A stretch of DNA of 64,000 bases from Acanthacorydalis orientalis (GCA_034766995.1 CM068320.1:23897312-23961311), one strand, 5' to 3'. Positions 1 through 14,522 are shown, numbered from the stretch's first letter. The notes: generated by a model from the sequence alone, not told the origin. A program made the numbers and translations.

Positions 1-904
1 TCTGATCAAAAATGTTTTATTATTGATTATTTCTTGATCACTGTTTAACATTTTTCTGTACCTAAATATTCTAAAAAAGTATTATCATTATTAAAAAGCA
101 TATAAACAATAATTAAAACTGACTACTTAACAATCATTAAATATATTTCATTAAAAACTTTATTGTGGTTTATGAGTTCCATGCATTTAAAAATACATTT
201 ATGAAGATTAGTTTCTATACTATTTTTGACGGATTGAAAATTGTCATCCATTTGTTTAATTATTCAGTTCAAAATAATTCTATTGCTTGTATATAATTTC
301 ACTATTAAATAAAATTGAGTTGATAATGTTATTTCTTTTTTATCGTTTTAACTTTCTATATTAACAGCAGTTTTAAATAAGTTTTAACTTCATCATAAGT
401 TTTCGACTAAATATAAATTTTTGTGACTTAAATCTTGAATTAAAATTATAATCAGTTTGTTTATGGGTACAAATTTATTAATAAGTTTTATTATGTGAAA
501 TATATTTCAACATGTCTACAAATATTTTGTTTTCAGTCAAGGTCCAAATGACATCATATCTAGTTGATTTTCTCTTTTTTCTGTGTTTTTTGATATGGGA
601 TTATTTTTATATTTTCGAATTTTAGTTTATATAATTTTGTTTTGTTTATGTATTCATTTATTACAAACACCGTAATAAATGCTTTATGAATTTTTCATGA
701 ACGCTTTCTATTAATCTGTCTATTAAACGTTTTTTCTGTATTGTTTATATATCATTTAATTTCATTAAAAATCTATCTATATGTAAAAAAATATTCCATA
801 AAATTTCAAAAAAATGTGTATCGATCTTGTATTAAATTATTATTAAAGATGATACACGAAATTTTCACGAAGAATTATGATATTTTATAAAAAGAACTGT
901 AAAC
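1..904. other. AT-rich intergenic DNA, no feature seen
   Basis: No open frame of note, no transposon end and no long satellite can be seen. The first 50 bases resemble the family A MITE arm described elsewhere (a gatcaaaaatgtt-like start followed by attattgatt), but the match is too short to call. Confidence 0.6.
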
Positions 905-1184
905 TTATTATAGGGTCTTCGTACCTCGGGGATGGAGTTTCCCCGAAACCAACCTTTATCCTCATATTGTATGTTGCCAGTGTGAATGAATACTGAGAGT
1001 GATTCATGGAATATGTGGGAAAACTTTCAAAAAACTCACAATTTACCTATTTACGTCCCCCTGGAGTATCTGCCTTCCATCCCGAGCCCCTTTATTGTTC
1101 TCACCCGATTATGATATGACATGTGCGACTTTATAAAACAACTGCGTTGCAATCTATTTACGAGAATGATTATATAGACATATT

Positions 1185-1186
<2 letters not shown>
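905..1186. other. Less AT-rich island, function unknown
   Basis: This segment has clearly more G and C than its flanks and contains a small hairpin at 927-945 (arms cgggga/tccccg). Its last 50 bases (about 1133-1185) resemble the start of the family D repeat core seen at 5866, 5080 and 14663 (ataaaacaa, cgttgcaatct, attatatagac). The rest matches nothing else in the window. No coding frame is recognisable. Confidence 0.4.

Positions 1187-1232
<46 letters not shown>
1187..1232. repeat. (TA)n array
   Basis: Pure TA dinucleotide array directly abutting the left end of the mariner at 1233. The last TA acts as its target-site duplicate. Confidence 0.95.
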
Positions 1233-1236
<4 letters not shown>

Positions 1237-2514
1237 GTGTTTGAATTAATTCGTAGCGGTTTCTTCATGAAAAAAGATCGTTTATTTTAAATAAAATTGA
1301 AAAAACATATCTTTCAAAGTATTGTCCATCGTTAGCCACTATTTTTCCCATCTGTCGGGCAGGAGACGAATACCACGTCGAAAGAACGCCTCGTCTTTAG
1401 ATGCAATCCACGAATCGACCCATTTTTTGCAATCTTCATAAGAAGTGAGCTTCTGCCCAGACAGACCATGACTTATCGATCGAAACAAGTGGTAATCAGA
1501 AGGAGCAATATCTGGAGAATACGGCGGGTGAGGTAGAACTTCCCACTTGAGCGTTTCCAATTATGTTTTGACCGGTTTTGCGACGTGCGGACGAGCATTG
1601 CCGTGCTGCAAAATCACTTTGTCGTATCTTTCAAAGTATTCCGGCCGTTTTTCCTGCAATGCACGGCTCGAGCGCATCAATTGTAGTTGGAAGCGATCCT
1701 CAGTGATGGTTTCATTTGATTTGAGCAGCACATAGTAGATCACACCCTCCTGATCCCACCAAATACAGACCATGAGCTTGGATCCATGGATATTTGGCTT
1801 CGCCGCTGGTATTGATGGTTGGCCGAGCTTAACCCATGACTTTCTGCTCTCGGGATTGTCGTAATTGATCCACTTTTCATCGCCCGTGACAATTCGATGC
1901 AAAAATCTCTTCCTTTTCTCCCGTTGAAGCAGCAGTTCGCAGGTAGAAAAACGCCTTTCAACGTCCCTCGGTTTCAATTCGTATGGGACCCGATTTCATT
2001 GCTTTTGGATCATTCACATTGCTTTAAGGCATTTTACTACTGTTGACAAGTCAACTCCCAACGATTCAGATAATTCTTGAAGTGTTTGACATGGGTATTC
2101 ATTAAGCAATGCCTCCAATTCTTCATCGTCGAACTTTTTCGGCTGTCCAGGTTGTTTCTTGCCTTCCAAGTCGAAATCACCACTGTTAATACGTGCAAAC
2201 CACTTCCGACACATTTGCTCAGCTAGAGCATGGTCACCATAAACATCCACTAAAATACGATTACTTTCGGCAGCACTTCTTTTCATGTTAAAGTAATGAA
2301 GTAAAACTCCCCGCAAAAACAATTTATCCGCCACGAAATTCGACATATTCGATAAAGTACAAAGTGTTGTTATTTACACTTCAACCAAATGACATATACT
2401 GGTACTGACGCCTAAGGACAGCTATTTTACGGGTAATATTTGATTAAAGGGAACAATGGAAGAATGTACTACCTACGCCATCTATTGTAAAACGCTACGA
2501 ATTAATTCCCACAC

Positions 2515-2518
<4 letters not shown>
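1233..2518 (-). mobile_element. Mariner element, family A copy 1 (complete ends, dead)
   Basis: The element is 1286 bp with terminal inverted repeats. The left end is ttgggtgtttgaattaattc and the right end, inverted, is ttaggtgtgggaattaattc; both continue into gtagcg. It is flanked by TA on both sides, the usual mariner target duplication, and both flanks are (TA)n arrays. The length fits a full-size mariner. The transposase lies on the minus strand. Two more copies of the same family lie at 43521-44632 and 56974-58245. The family is a DD34D mariner; its sequence style resembles mariners common in insects, but the subfamily was not determined. Confidence 0.93.
1339..2346 (-). pseudogene. Mariner transposase pseudogene (family A copy 1)
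   Basis: The reading starts at ATG 2346 and stays in one frame to 1339, interrupted by three in-frame stops: codon 111 (2014-2016), codon 117 (near 1996) and codon 262 (1561-1563). They look like point changes, Gly to stop, Gly to stop and Tyr to stop, judged against the sister copies. The N-terminal part has the paired helix-turn-helix region (CRKWFARINSGDFD, then PCQTLQELSESLGVD). The catalytic core keeps the first Asp in TGDEKW and the third in APSDYHLF. The second Asp is Gly here (QHGNARPH in place of QHDNARPH), which alone should abolish activity. A one-base loss near the C-terminus ends the frame after LPDRWEK. Sisters at 43574 and 57144 confirm the alignment. Confidence 0.93.

Positions 2519-2561
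<43 letters not shown>
2519..2561. repeat. (TA)n array
   Basis: TA array beginning with the right target duplicate of the mariner at 1233-2518. The element therefore sits inside one larger TA tract. Confidence 0.95.
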
Positions 2562-2564
<3 letters not shown>

Positions 2565-2700
2565 TGATATTAAGGGAATATATGCGATACGATCGAATCG
2601 AGTCGGGGGTGCTAGCGGGGGCAGAGCCCTCCGGGGATCGGATAGCGTTGCGAGTAAGGAGGCAGAGCTCCCAGGTACCTCATTAAAATTAGTTTCAAAT
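2562..2700. other. GC-rich patch beside (TA)n
   Basis: A short patch much richer in G and C than its surroundings. It contains two similar purine-rich phrases, gggggcagagccctcc near 2613-2630 and ggaggcagagctccc near 2659-2673, each able to fold on itself. Like the ends of the family D repeats (5230, 6012, 15432) and the patch at 42400, it directly adjoins a (TA)n array, so it may be the tail of another repeat. No protein family is recognised in it. Confidence 0.4.
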
Positions 2701-3098
2701 CCAGAAACTCGATATTTAGTTCCTCGAAGTATTTTTATTTGAATGAATTCTGCCAAATCGACATTTATGAGAATATTTAGATAATCTATAAATGCGATAT
2801 CGTGTGAACGCTTTTTCATACTTACAGATTGAACATTTCAGTCTGTAAGATGCTAATTAAACAAATATTATAGTATGGTCGAGGGATTCAATTTTTTCAG
2901 TATCTTTAAATTGTACATGTTATTTACAAATAGTATTTCATAAATTGGTTTTAAAATCGTCATCTGTCAATCAAATATTTTTCAAATGTAATTTAAAGTC
3001 TGCTACTACAGATTATTTATTTAGATTTTTTTTTAATTTTTTAAAGAATTGTTATTCATATAAAAAATGAAATAATTTAAAATTAAAATGTAAATTAC

Positions 3099-3102
<4 letters not shown>
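2701..3102. other. AT-rich DNA, no feature seen
   Basis: No transposon end, open frame or repeat could be supported in this stretch. Confidence 0.5.
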
Positions 3103-3161
<59 letters not shown>

Positions 3162-3192
3162 TGTGTGTGTTTGTGTATATATATATATATAA
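3103..3192. repeat. (TA)n with (GT)n core
   Basis: Compound microsatellite: about 55 bases of TA, then gtgtgtgtgt, then TA again. Confidence 0.95.
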
Positions 3193-3362
3193 GGTATGTA
3201 TACAAATTTTCGTGTAGGTATACACACAATTTTTAAATAAATGCCATTTAAAATTTGATTCCATTTTGAACTAAATCTTTTTTTGATATAAAAAAATATT
3301 GTATATTTTTTCAAACGATCTATTCTATTGTAACAAATATTTTTATGATAAATAATAATTCG

Positions 3363-3660
3363 TAACAACTTCGGTCATTGTGGTTTGTCTGAAAAAGGAT
3401 ACATTTTGCTGTACGTCTTATATGGTAACATCAATGTTACTGAGCAGCCACTAGTCTTCCATTTGGCCATCTAGCAATGTTGTGTTTCGGTTAGCACGTT
3501 GGTCACAGTGGGTGCGTGTCTGACGAGACGCACAATTCTCTCGGTATGTCTACTCGATCTGTCTATATGTGGACACAACAATACAACGGGCGCTACCCGT
3601 AGCACACGACTAAACCGAAGTAAATGTAAAATGGTCAATGATCATTATAGTGAGTAACTC
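3363..3660. other. Less AT-rich island with three hairpins
   Basis: This block stands out by base composition. It holds three short inverted repeats: gtaacat/atgttac near 3425, gtgcgt-tc/ga-acgcac near 3511-3532, and acggg/cccgt near 3586-3600. A possible splice donor (GAA|GTAAAT) lies near 3620. No long reading frame or known protein motif was found. It could be a conserved noncoding element, an untranslated exon or an old transposon terminus; the sequence does not decide. Confidence 0.35.
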
Positions 3661-3853
3661 TTTGGATCTATGCGTTTAGCATACTAATTACGTTTCGATT
3701 CTTATAAATATAATATTGTACTAATACGCAATTTATATGGGATTAACGTGTTTTTTTTTTTGTAAATATGTAATTTATACCGCATTGAAAATAATGCACG
3801 ATGGTTATAATTAATAATTATAAAAATATATATTCACATTTGTACATACATGT

Positions 3854-3908
<55 letters not shown>

Positions 3909-4289
3909 TTGTACGAGATTGTATTATTTAATTTAAAAGTAGAAGTGTTATCAAGACAATTTTAAATTTTTCTCTGAATAAAGTCTTGGAAAAATCGTGC
4001 AAGGCACAAAATTATAAAATAATAATAGAGTTTTCTGATCAAATATGTTGCATTTGTATTAATTTTTGTAAAATTTAATTTAAATTATTTCAGTAAATTT
4101 TTAAAAACAATAATATGCTTTTATTAAATAAATATACCTAGTAAAACTGCATAACCTCGGTAGAGAGAATGGACTGTGCATTAATTGATTCACCAAATCA
4201 CGATTCTGCTGTAAAAGAAATTATTACAAATTAACTAGTTGGAATTTTTAGATTTTTGGGTTTTTTGTTTGAATTTTTTTTTCGAATTT
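3661..4289. other. AT-rich DNA with one (TA)n array
   Basis: Apart from a TA array at about 3858-3905, nothing recognisable is present. Confidence 0.5.
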
Positions 4290-4366
4290 TAAATTTGACT
4301 CGCGGAACCTCTGAAGAGGTTGCACGTAATCACAGGGTTCCGCAGAACAAAGTTTGAATAACACTG
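4290..4366 (+). mobile_element. hAT-type transposon right-end fragment
   Basis: The segment contains cgcggaacctctgaagaggt, then cagggttccgcagaac, and ends in aagtttgaataacactg. Read inward, that end is a hAT-style terminal repeat (cagtgttattcaaacttt). The following eight bases, ctctagac (4367-4374), fit the usual hAT target-site pattern nTnnnnAn. No matching left end was found, so this is a truncated relic. The assignment rests on terminal motifs only. Confidence 0.45.
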
Positions 4367-4479
4367 CTCTAGACCATTAATAATCAATTTCAATAATTTT
4401 TGACAATAGTGAATCATGAATAACATCGTTGCTCAGAAAACCATTATTTACTTAAAATATTTTTTAATATGTGACTAAT

Positions 4480-6077
<1,598 letters not shown>

Positions 6078-6080
<3 letters not shown>

Positions 6081-6918
6081 GTAATTGTCATAGTACGTTG
6101 CTAAACGTACGTGTGATTGTAATATAATATTATTTATAATATGATCGAATGGATTATTGCAAATATAATAAATCACTGTATGAAAACCATCTGGTTACGT
6201 TACAAGCATTAATAATAATGTAATTCGCAGCTGCATTTTTTATATCGAATAATTCAAATAGGAAAAAAATGTGCACGTGCCTGATATGCAGCTTGTCCTT
6301 TCCGTCCAGTTGACACAATAGAAAACTGCACATCCTGCAAACTATTATCCTAAAAACACGGAAGTAACATTTAATGATATAAAAAATAATATAATGAACA
6401 CAAAAAACATATGCCGTCATTGAAGAAGATTGCATACGCACATTAACTAAAAAAATGTATATACCATATGCCATTTCGGTCGAGATCGTATCAATCGGTA
6501 AAAATCCGCATTTATCAAATTACAATTCGATGCTTGCGAACAGCACACAATGCAAAGGGTTACGATACAACATTAGATGTGAAAAGGGTTGAGATAAAAA
6601 TAAAGAGGTTAGAATAGTGGTTTTGTAAAAACCATAATGTTTGTATCGTAGCCCCGAAAAACAATACGTTATATATAAAACATACGGTTTATGGACAGGT
6701 ACTTTGATCGATGATATTTTTTTATATATTAGATTAAGACAAAGAAATGTTTGACAGTTTCGATACCCACGAATTACAAAAAGATGTCTTATTTATTAAT
6801 GTACATAATTTACTTGAATAAATATACAAATGTATCACTTAATACTATACCATTATAGTCAAGTTAACTATTAAAAAAATATTTTTATAACAGTATAATG
6901 AATATATTTTGAAATCTA

Positions 6919-6970
<52 letters not shown>

Positions 6971-7322
6971 CTAGAAACAATGTTTATTATGTAGTGTTTT
7001 AAAAAAATAATTTACTCTAATCTGATAGGTTATTTTTTTATTTTATATTCATTATAGATATGCTTGTTTGTTTTTTGAATTGTTCTTCACTTGGTGGGTT
7101 GAATCATATTAATTATAAAATCACATACAGAGCATCATTTTTTTTCAAGTGAAAACAGTTGTCTTCAGTCATTAATAAATAACTATACAGCAAAAATTGA
7201 TTTCTGAACATTTATCTATTGTGTGATATATAATTTATTTTAATTATAAAAATAACAAATCACTAGAAATCAATTATAACATAACTTCAAAATTCTGTAT
7301 TTTACATACATAAATCTACTAA
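6078..7322. other. AT-rich DNA with one (TA)n array
   Basis: Contains a TA array at about 6921-6969. A 106-codon frame on the minus strand (6154-6474) has no recognisable motif and no supporting context, so it is not called as a gene. Confidence 0.5.
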
Positions 7323-7326
7323 TTAA

Positions 7327-8997
7327 GAGGCTACACCTACCTAGTAGCATGAAAAAAACGGTTAAAATTCGAAATTTGTTTTCTCTAAAAATGGAGGTGA
7401 TAACGAAATGAAATGTACATTTATTGAAAGCATTTTGTTGAAAAAAAGCAGTCAAAAATATTAAAAAGCAAGAGAGATATGTCCACTAACAAAGGATGCA
7501 ATCTTTTTTGAGAAGTTTGATTGTGAGCGTTGTCCAGCTGAAACCGACGATCAGAAATCAAAAAATTAAACAGGGTTTTAAAGTTAAACACAAATATAAT
7601 AGATTAATATTTGTCGATTCTAAAAATCTTTATTTTTTTAAAAAATAGAACCGAGCGAAGCATAAGCATGAAAAAATCTGTGAAAAATGTAATCATTTTC
7701 ACGCAAATATTATAATTTTATTAATTTTTAAAAAACAAGAACATTATTCGATTAATAATGTTTATAAACGTATTTTCTGAAAATTTCAAAACAATTCAAC
7801 GATCGGTTCTCGAAATATACAGGACACTGTCGTCGAAAATAGTGTTTCGAGAGAAACGCGTTTAAAGTCACAAGTATGATTCTGTTGTAATTGGTTAAGT
7901 TAATAATTCTTAGCTTTATCTCTAGTCGACGATACCAGGACCGTTCACAATTTTACAGATACTAATATTAATTTTTCAGGATATATTTTTAATAAAAAAA
8001 ATCGATTTTTTCAAAATTATAGGTAGGTATAGCCCCTTAATTGATGTATATTTACTTATCAAGATATATTTTTAAGAAAAAAAATCAATTTTTTCAAAGT
8101 TTTAGATAGGTGTAGCCCCTTAACTTGATTGATAAGCATTTTATTATCAGGATATATTTTTAAAAAATAAGAACATTGATACAAAAATCGATTTTTTCAA
8201 AATTATAGGTAGTTGTAGCCCCTTAATTGATAAGTATTTTATTATCAGAATATATTTTTAAGAAAGAAAAATCATTTTTTTCAATGTTATAGGTAGGTGT
8301 AGCCACTTAACTTAATTGATAATTATTTTATTATCAGGATATATTTTTAAGAAATAAGAACATTATTCGATTAATAATGTTTCTAAACGTATTTTCTAAA
8401 AATTTCAAACAATTCAACGATCGGTTCTCGAAATATACAGGACACTGTCTTCGAAAATAGTGTTTCGAGAGAAACGCGTTTAAAGTCACAAGTATGATTC
8501 TGTTGTAGTTGGTTAAGTTTAATTCTTAGCTTTTCCTCTAGTCGACGATTCCAGGTCCGTTCACAATTTTACAGATATTAATATTAATTTTTGAGTATAT
8601 ATTTTTAAGAAAAAAAATATTTTTTTCAAAATTATAGCTAGGTGTAGCCCCTTAACTCAATTGATAAGTATTTTATTATCAGGATATATTTTTAAGAAAA
8701 AAAAATCATTTTTTCAAAATTTTAGATAGGTGTAGCCTCTTAACTTAATTGATAAGTATTTTATTATCTAGATATATTTTTAAGAAAGAAAAATCATTTT
8801 TTTCAAAATTATAGGTAGATGTAGCTCCTTAATTGATCAGTATTTTCTTATCAAGATATATTTTTAAGAAAAAAAATCATTTTTTCAAAGTTTTAGATAG
8901 GTGTAGCCTCTTAACTTAATTGATAAGTATTTTATTATCTAGATATATATTTAAGAAGGAAAAATCAGCTTTTTAAATTATAGGTAGGTGTAGCTCC
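7327..8997. mobile_element. TTAA-flanked non-autonomous DNA element with amplified right end
   Basis: The element is bounded by TTAA at 7323-7326 and 8998-9001. Left end gaggctacacctacct and right end (inverted) ggagctacacctacct form terminal repeats of about 16 bp. TTAA target duplication is used by piggyBac and Kolobok elements; these termini do not look like piggyBac, so Kolobok-like is a guess. No transposase was found. The right half (7975-8997) is a run of about nine imperfect 80-90 bp units, each ending in ggtgtagccccttaa or a close variant, so each unit repeats the right terminus together with TTAA. A separate segment of about 240 bp (7737-7977) is duplicated at 8357-8597 between units. 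Confidence 0.6.
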
Positions 8998-9020
8998 TTA
9001 ATTGATAAGTAATTTATTTG
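7975..9020 (+). repeat. Tandem array of about nine 80-90 bp units
   Basis: Each unit reads roughly: ggatatatttttaagaaaaa, tcattttttcaaaatt, ataggtaggtgtagcccc, ttaattgataagtatttt, attatca. Unit starts fall near 7978, 8061, 8149, 8249, 8590, 8681, 8771 and 8855, with a final unit near 8943. The units differ by point changes and small indels, so the array is old. It forms the right end of the TTAA element at 7327-8997. Confidence 0.85.
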
Positions 9021-9439
9021 TATATTTCTAAAAAATCTCATACATAGTTATTATTTTGAACTTAAATAATCTAACATACAAGTAATACTAATATAAACGT
9101 TATAATACGTCATAAAATCTGTAATATATTTACGGAAATCGTGCAGATTTTGGAATTTTATTTTTATCTGTGTTTATTTAGAAAAATGAGTTTATTTGAA
9201 AATAGTTTAATTTTTATACAAACAGTTTCAAAAATAATGATATATTTAAAAATAATAATTATTTAAAAAATCAAAAAAAAAATAATTAAGATACTAAAAA
9301 CAAATAAATATATATTTACAAAATACATTCATTTCAAATGACACTCTGAACATATTATAAAAAAGTTCCCACCAACACAATACCAAATATATACATTAAA
9401 AAAAAAACACAATATAAAAAATATATTCTCGTATCATTA
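9021..9439. other. AT-rich DNA, no feature seen
   Basis: Poly-A and poly-T rich sequence with no repeat edge or frame that can be supported. Confidence 0.5.
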
Positions 9440-9800
9440 ATCAAGAAAAGGTGCAATCTACAAAAAAATGCCCAGAGGGTGTGATACAGCAGTAAAAGGG
9501 TTACATCCCTTACCTAACTCAAGTATGTTTGTGTAAGGGAATAAGAATACGTGTATGTGTTTAAGTATGTGTGTGTGTGTGTCGACAGGTACCGTTAAGT
9601 TGCAGCCCTTCCGCATTCCGATGCGTTCAACACCCCCGACCCTCCCTCATTCTGACTTAACTGTGTTGTTGGGCAAGGGTAACGCATTTCAACTGATTCT
9701 GTATATGAACATCTTAGTTGTGTAATATACCTATACACTCATTCGTGCACATTGTACTTATAAACACACACTGATGACCAATACTTACTAACACACATAC
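9440..9800. other. Less AT-rich island, unknown
   Basis: Includes a short (GT)n, then a GC-richer block around 9580-9690 (gttgcagcccttccgcattc, cacccccgaccctccc). No frame, splice pattern or transposon end is recognised. It may be an exon or conserved noncoding DNA. Confidence 0.3.
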
Positions 9801-11585
<1,785 letters not shown>

Positions 11586-11655
11586 AAACTACAATCGAAA
11601 ATAATCAGTAAAATTTTATTGATCGAAAAATGTTGGTGTAGTTTGCGAGGTGAAG
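11586..11655. repeat. Short palindrome, possible family A MITE remnant
   Basis: Ends caaactacaatcgaaaa and atgttggtgtagtttg are inverted with respect to each other and resemble the outer arms of the family A MITE (23762-24029, ends actcacaaaccacaa / ttttgtagtttgtgagt). It is too degraded to be certain. Confidence 0.35.
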
Positions 11656-11828
11656 AAACAATTCATTTGTGAAAGAAAGATCTGAATCTACACCGATGTG
11701 CAATATTACCACTTTTATACTAGGGTAGATAGAACACTCATCTCAGTACTGTTTACAATAATTCTTAATAAAGTTTTTTGTCAATTTTTGATAAAAATTT
11801 TTTTTAGTTTCGTGCTGCAATATTTATA

Positions 11829-11952
11829 GAATGATTCAATTTAGGCTTCCACATGGCAGTATTTAAAAAAACGCTAAAAGTTAAAAAATAACATTATTTT
11901 TAATTTTCGCGTTTTTTTAATACGTTCATGTGGAAGCCTAAATTGAATCACC
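11829..11952. mobile_element. Palindromic MITE, family B copy 1
   Basis: A 124 bp element flanked by TA on both sides. Its arms are nearly self-complementary over about 55 bases: left gaatgattcaatttaggctt, right (inverted) ggtgattcaatttaggctt, both continuing ccacatg. A related but diverged copy is at 38636-38825. TA flanks suggest Tc1/mariner mobilisation. No coding capacity. Confidence 0.75.
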
Positions 11953-12097
11953 TATGCTATTTTCAATCCTTTGACAATTTATAGGTATTATAATACCTTA
12001 TTAAAATTATCATCATTACTATATATCGCAGGACAACTAAATTAAACCTGAAAATCTTTCTAAGATTGTTCGTGAATACTTGAAAATGAACTTCTAA

Positions 12098-12102
<5 letters not shown>

Positions 12103-12158
<56 letters not shown>
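12103..12158. repeat. (TA)n array
   Basis: Pure TA array of about 55 bases in otherwise featureless AT-rich DNA (11953-12401). Confidence 0.95.
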
Positions 12159-12162
<4 letters not shown>

Positions 12163-12403
12163 AATACATGTGTGTGACTTAAGTTGTATAACAAAAATAC
12201 AAAGATTGTAGTATAAATTATGTATGAGTAATTATTATTAATTACCACTACTAATTTTTTTTTGTATATATTATATATAAGTAAACTATGTCAAATTGTT
12301 AGAAATGACTTGACAAAATAATAACTATCATATTGATTTTGTTTACAATCTTATAAGACACTTAATTTGTTTTGTATATTAAATATGTTTGCAAATAGCT
12401 ATA

Positions 12404-12625
12404 CGAGGTCAGACAATTAAGTAATGCGACCGATTTTTTTTCTCGGCCTGTGGTAACACTGCGAACCTGTAACTCCGCCACCGTAATAGCAGATCCCTAC
12501 TCTCTCGATTGAGACCTTGACCACCCTCGTACGATCATTTCTTCGCCAGCTGTATAGTGTTTTGTAACAACGCGCGAGTAGTGCATGTCACGAAAATGGA
12601 ACAGAGAAATTTAGAGCAACGGTGC
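12404..12625 (+). repeat. Left arm of long inverted repeat
   Basis: 222 bp arm pairing with 13373-13594. Both arms include the transposase start codon and the next codons, so the long repeat is a duplication of the element's 5' end rather than an ancestral long terminal repeat. Confidence 0.9.
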
Positions 12626-12644
12626 TCAAGATTGTCTCGAGCAG

Positions 12645-13279
12645 GTTGAAAATGATCCTACTCTTCTCGATCGAGTTATTACTGGTGATGAAAGTTGGTT
12701 CTTTCAATATGACCCCGAAACTAAACGACAAAGCCAACAGTGGCTGTCCCCTGGAGCACCAAGGCCAAAGAAGGCGAGAATGAGCAAGTCCAAAGTGAAA
12801 ACCATGTTGATTTGCTTCTTCGACAGCAAAGGTGTGGTTCCAAAGAGTTCGTACCACCTGGACAAACCGTAAATCAAGTATTCTACCGCAATGTGCTCGA
12901 AAAATTACGAAAAAGGGTGCTCAGAGTGCGTCCAGAGTTCGCGAAGACTTGGGTTCTGCATCACGACAATGCTCCCTGTCACAGTGCGTTCAGTGTCTCT
13001 CAGTTTTTGGCGTCTAAAGGCATCGCAACGTTACCACAACCGCCCTATTCACCGGACATGTCACCCTGCGAGTTTTTCCTATTTCCCCATATGAAAAAAT
13101 TCGTCAAAGGTCGACATTTTGACTCCGTTGAAGATATCCAAGAATCTGTGACGAGGGTACTCGGAGAGGTCCCACACGAAGTGTTCCAGAATTGTTACGA
13201 AAACTGGAAAACTCGCTGGAATAAGTGTATAGATGCGGGAGGGGACTACTTTGAAGGGGATCGCAGCGATGTACCTTAA
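12645..13279 (+). pseudogene. Mariner-like transposase fragment with DD34E-type triad
   Basis: The N-terminal DNA-binding half is deleted; the frame opens in the catalytic domain at VENDPTLLDRVITGDESW (first Asp at 12687). Around 12838 one base is missing, so the frame shifts and continues in the frame that reaches the stop at 13277-13279. The second catalytic Asp is in LHHDNAPCHS (12965-12967). The third position reads SPDMSPCEFFLFP, with Glu instead of the usual mariner Asp, at a spacing of exactly 34 residues. Tc1 elements and a few mariner-related groups such as gambol are DD34E, while typical mariners are DD34D. Here the surrounding motifs are mariner-like. The Glu may define the lineage or be a mutation of this copy. 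The C-terminus (DAGGDYFEG) looks complete. Confidence 0.85.
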
Positions 13280-13330
13280 TTTTTAAATATACTCGATTTT
13301 GAATTTTGTCGCATTACTTAATTGTCTGAG

Positions 13331-13594
13331 TTCTGTCGCGGTTTCGCCGAGTTTTGCACAAAATTTTATCGCGCACCGTTGCTCTAAATTTCTCTGTTCC
13401 ATTTTCGTGACATGCACTACTCGCGCGTTGTTACAAAACACTAAACAGCTGGCGAAGAAATGATCGTACGAGGGTGGTCAAGGTCTCAATCGAGAGAGTA
13501 GGGATCTGCTATTACGGTGGCGGAGTTACAGGTTCGCAGTGTTACCACAGGCCGAGAAAAAAAATCGGTCGCATTACTTAATTGTCTGACCTCG
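13331..13594 (-). mobile_element. Inverted 5' fragment of the same mariner family
   Basis: Read on the minus strand from 13594: terminal repeat, 5' untranslated region, ATG, then about 24 codons starting MEQRNLEQRCAIKFCAKLGE. It abuts the truncated internal right terminus (13308-13329) with no spacer, so the junction lies at about 13330. Confidence 0.8.
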
Positions 13595-13595
13595 T

Positions 13596-14214
<619 letters not shown>

Positions 14215-14263
<49 letters not shown>

Positions 14264-14372
14264 TTATATATACACATACGAAACAGATACTAATGTTCTT
14301 TATTTTGGAAAACATTTTAATTTTGTGCAATATTATTTCAATATCTATAATTGACTATTATGGTCTTAATAT

Positions 14373-14422
<50 letters not shown>

Positions 14423-14522
14423 CACATACGAAACAGATACTAATGTTCTTTATTTTGAAAAACATTTTAATTTTGTGCAATATTATTTCATTATCTATAT
14501 TAGACTATTATGGTCTTAATAT

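Larger units (their letters stand above)
12404..13594 (+). mobile_element. Fold-back mariner with 222 bp inverted repeats
   Basis: Outer ends cgaggtcagacaattaagta are in inverted orientation and flanked by TA (12402-12403 and 13595-13596). The first 222 bases (12404-12625) recur inverted at 13373-13594 with essentially one mismatch. The left arm contains an ATG and first codons MEQRNLEQRC. The right arm, read on the minus strand, has the same start and continues beyond the repeat into AIKFCAKLGETATE (13331-13372), which is the normal transposase N-terminus. A second, truncated copy of the terminal repeat lies internally at 13308-13329 (gtcgcattacttaattgtct). The structure therefore looks like an internally deleted element whose right end was joined to an inverted 5' piece of another copy. 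Confidence 0.9.

Noticed and set aside
1..60. Possible family A MITE arm at the window start
   Set aside because: Only about 30 bases of weak similarity (gatcaaaaatgtt, attattgatt); insufficient.
6154..6474. 106-codon minus-strand open frame
   Set aside because: No recognisable motif, AT-driven composition, not conserved in the neighbouring duplicated repeat, no splice or promoter context.
7975..9020. Regular repeats that might suggest a CRISPR-like array
   Set aside because: Units are 80-90 bp with no distinct short repeat and unique spacer alternation. The organism is eukaryotic and the repeat contains a transposon terminus with TTAA.
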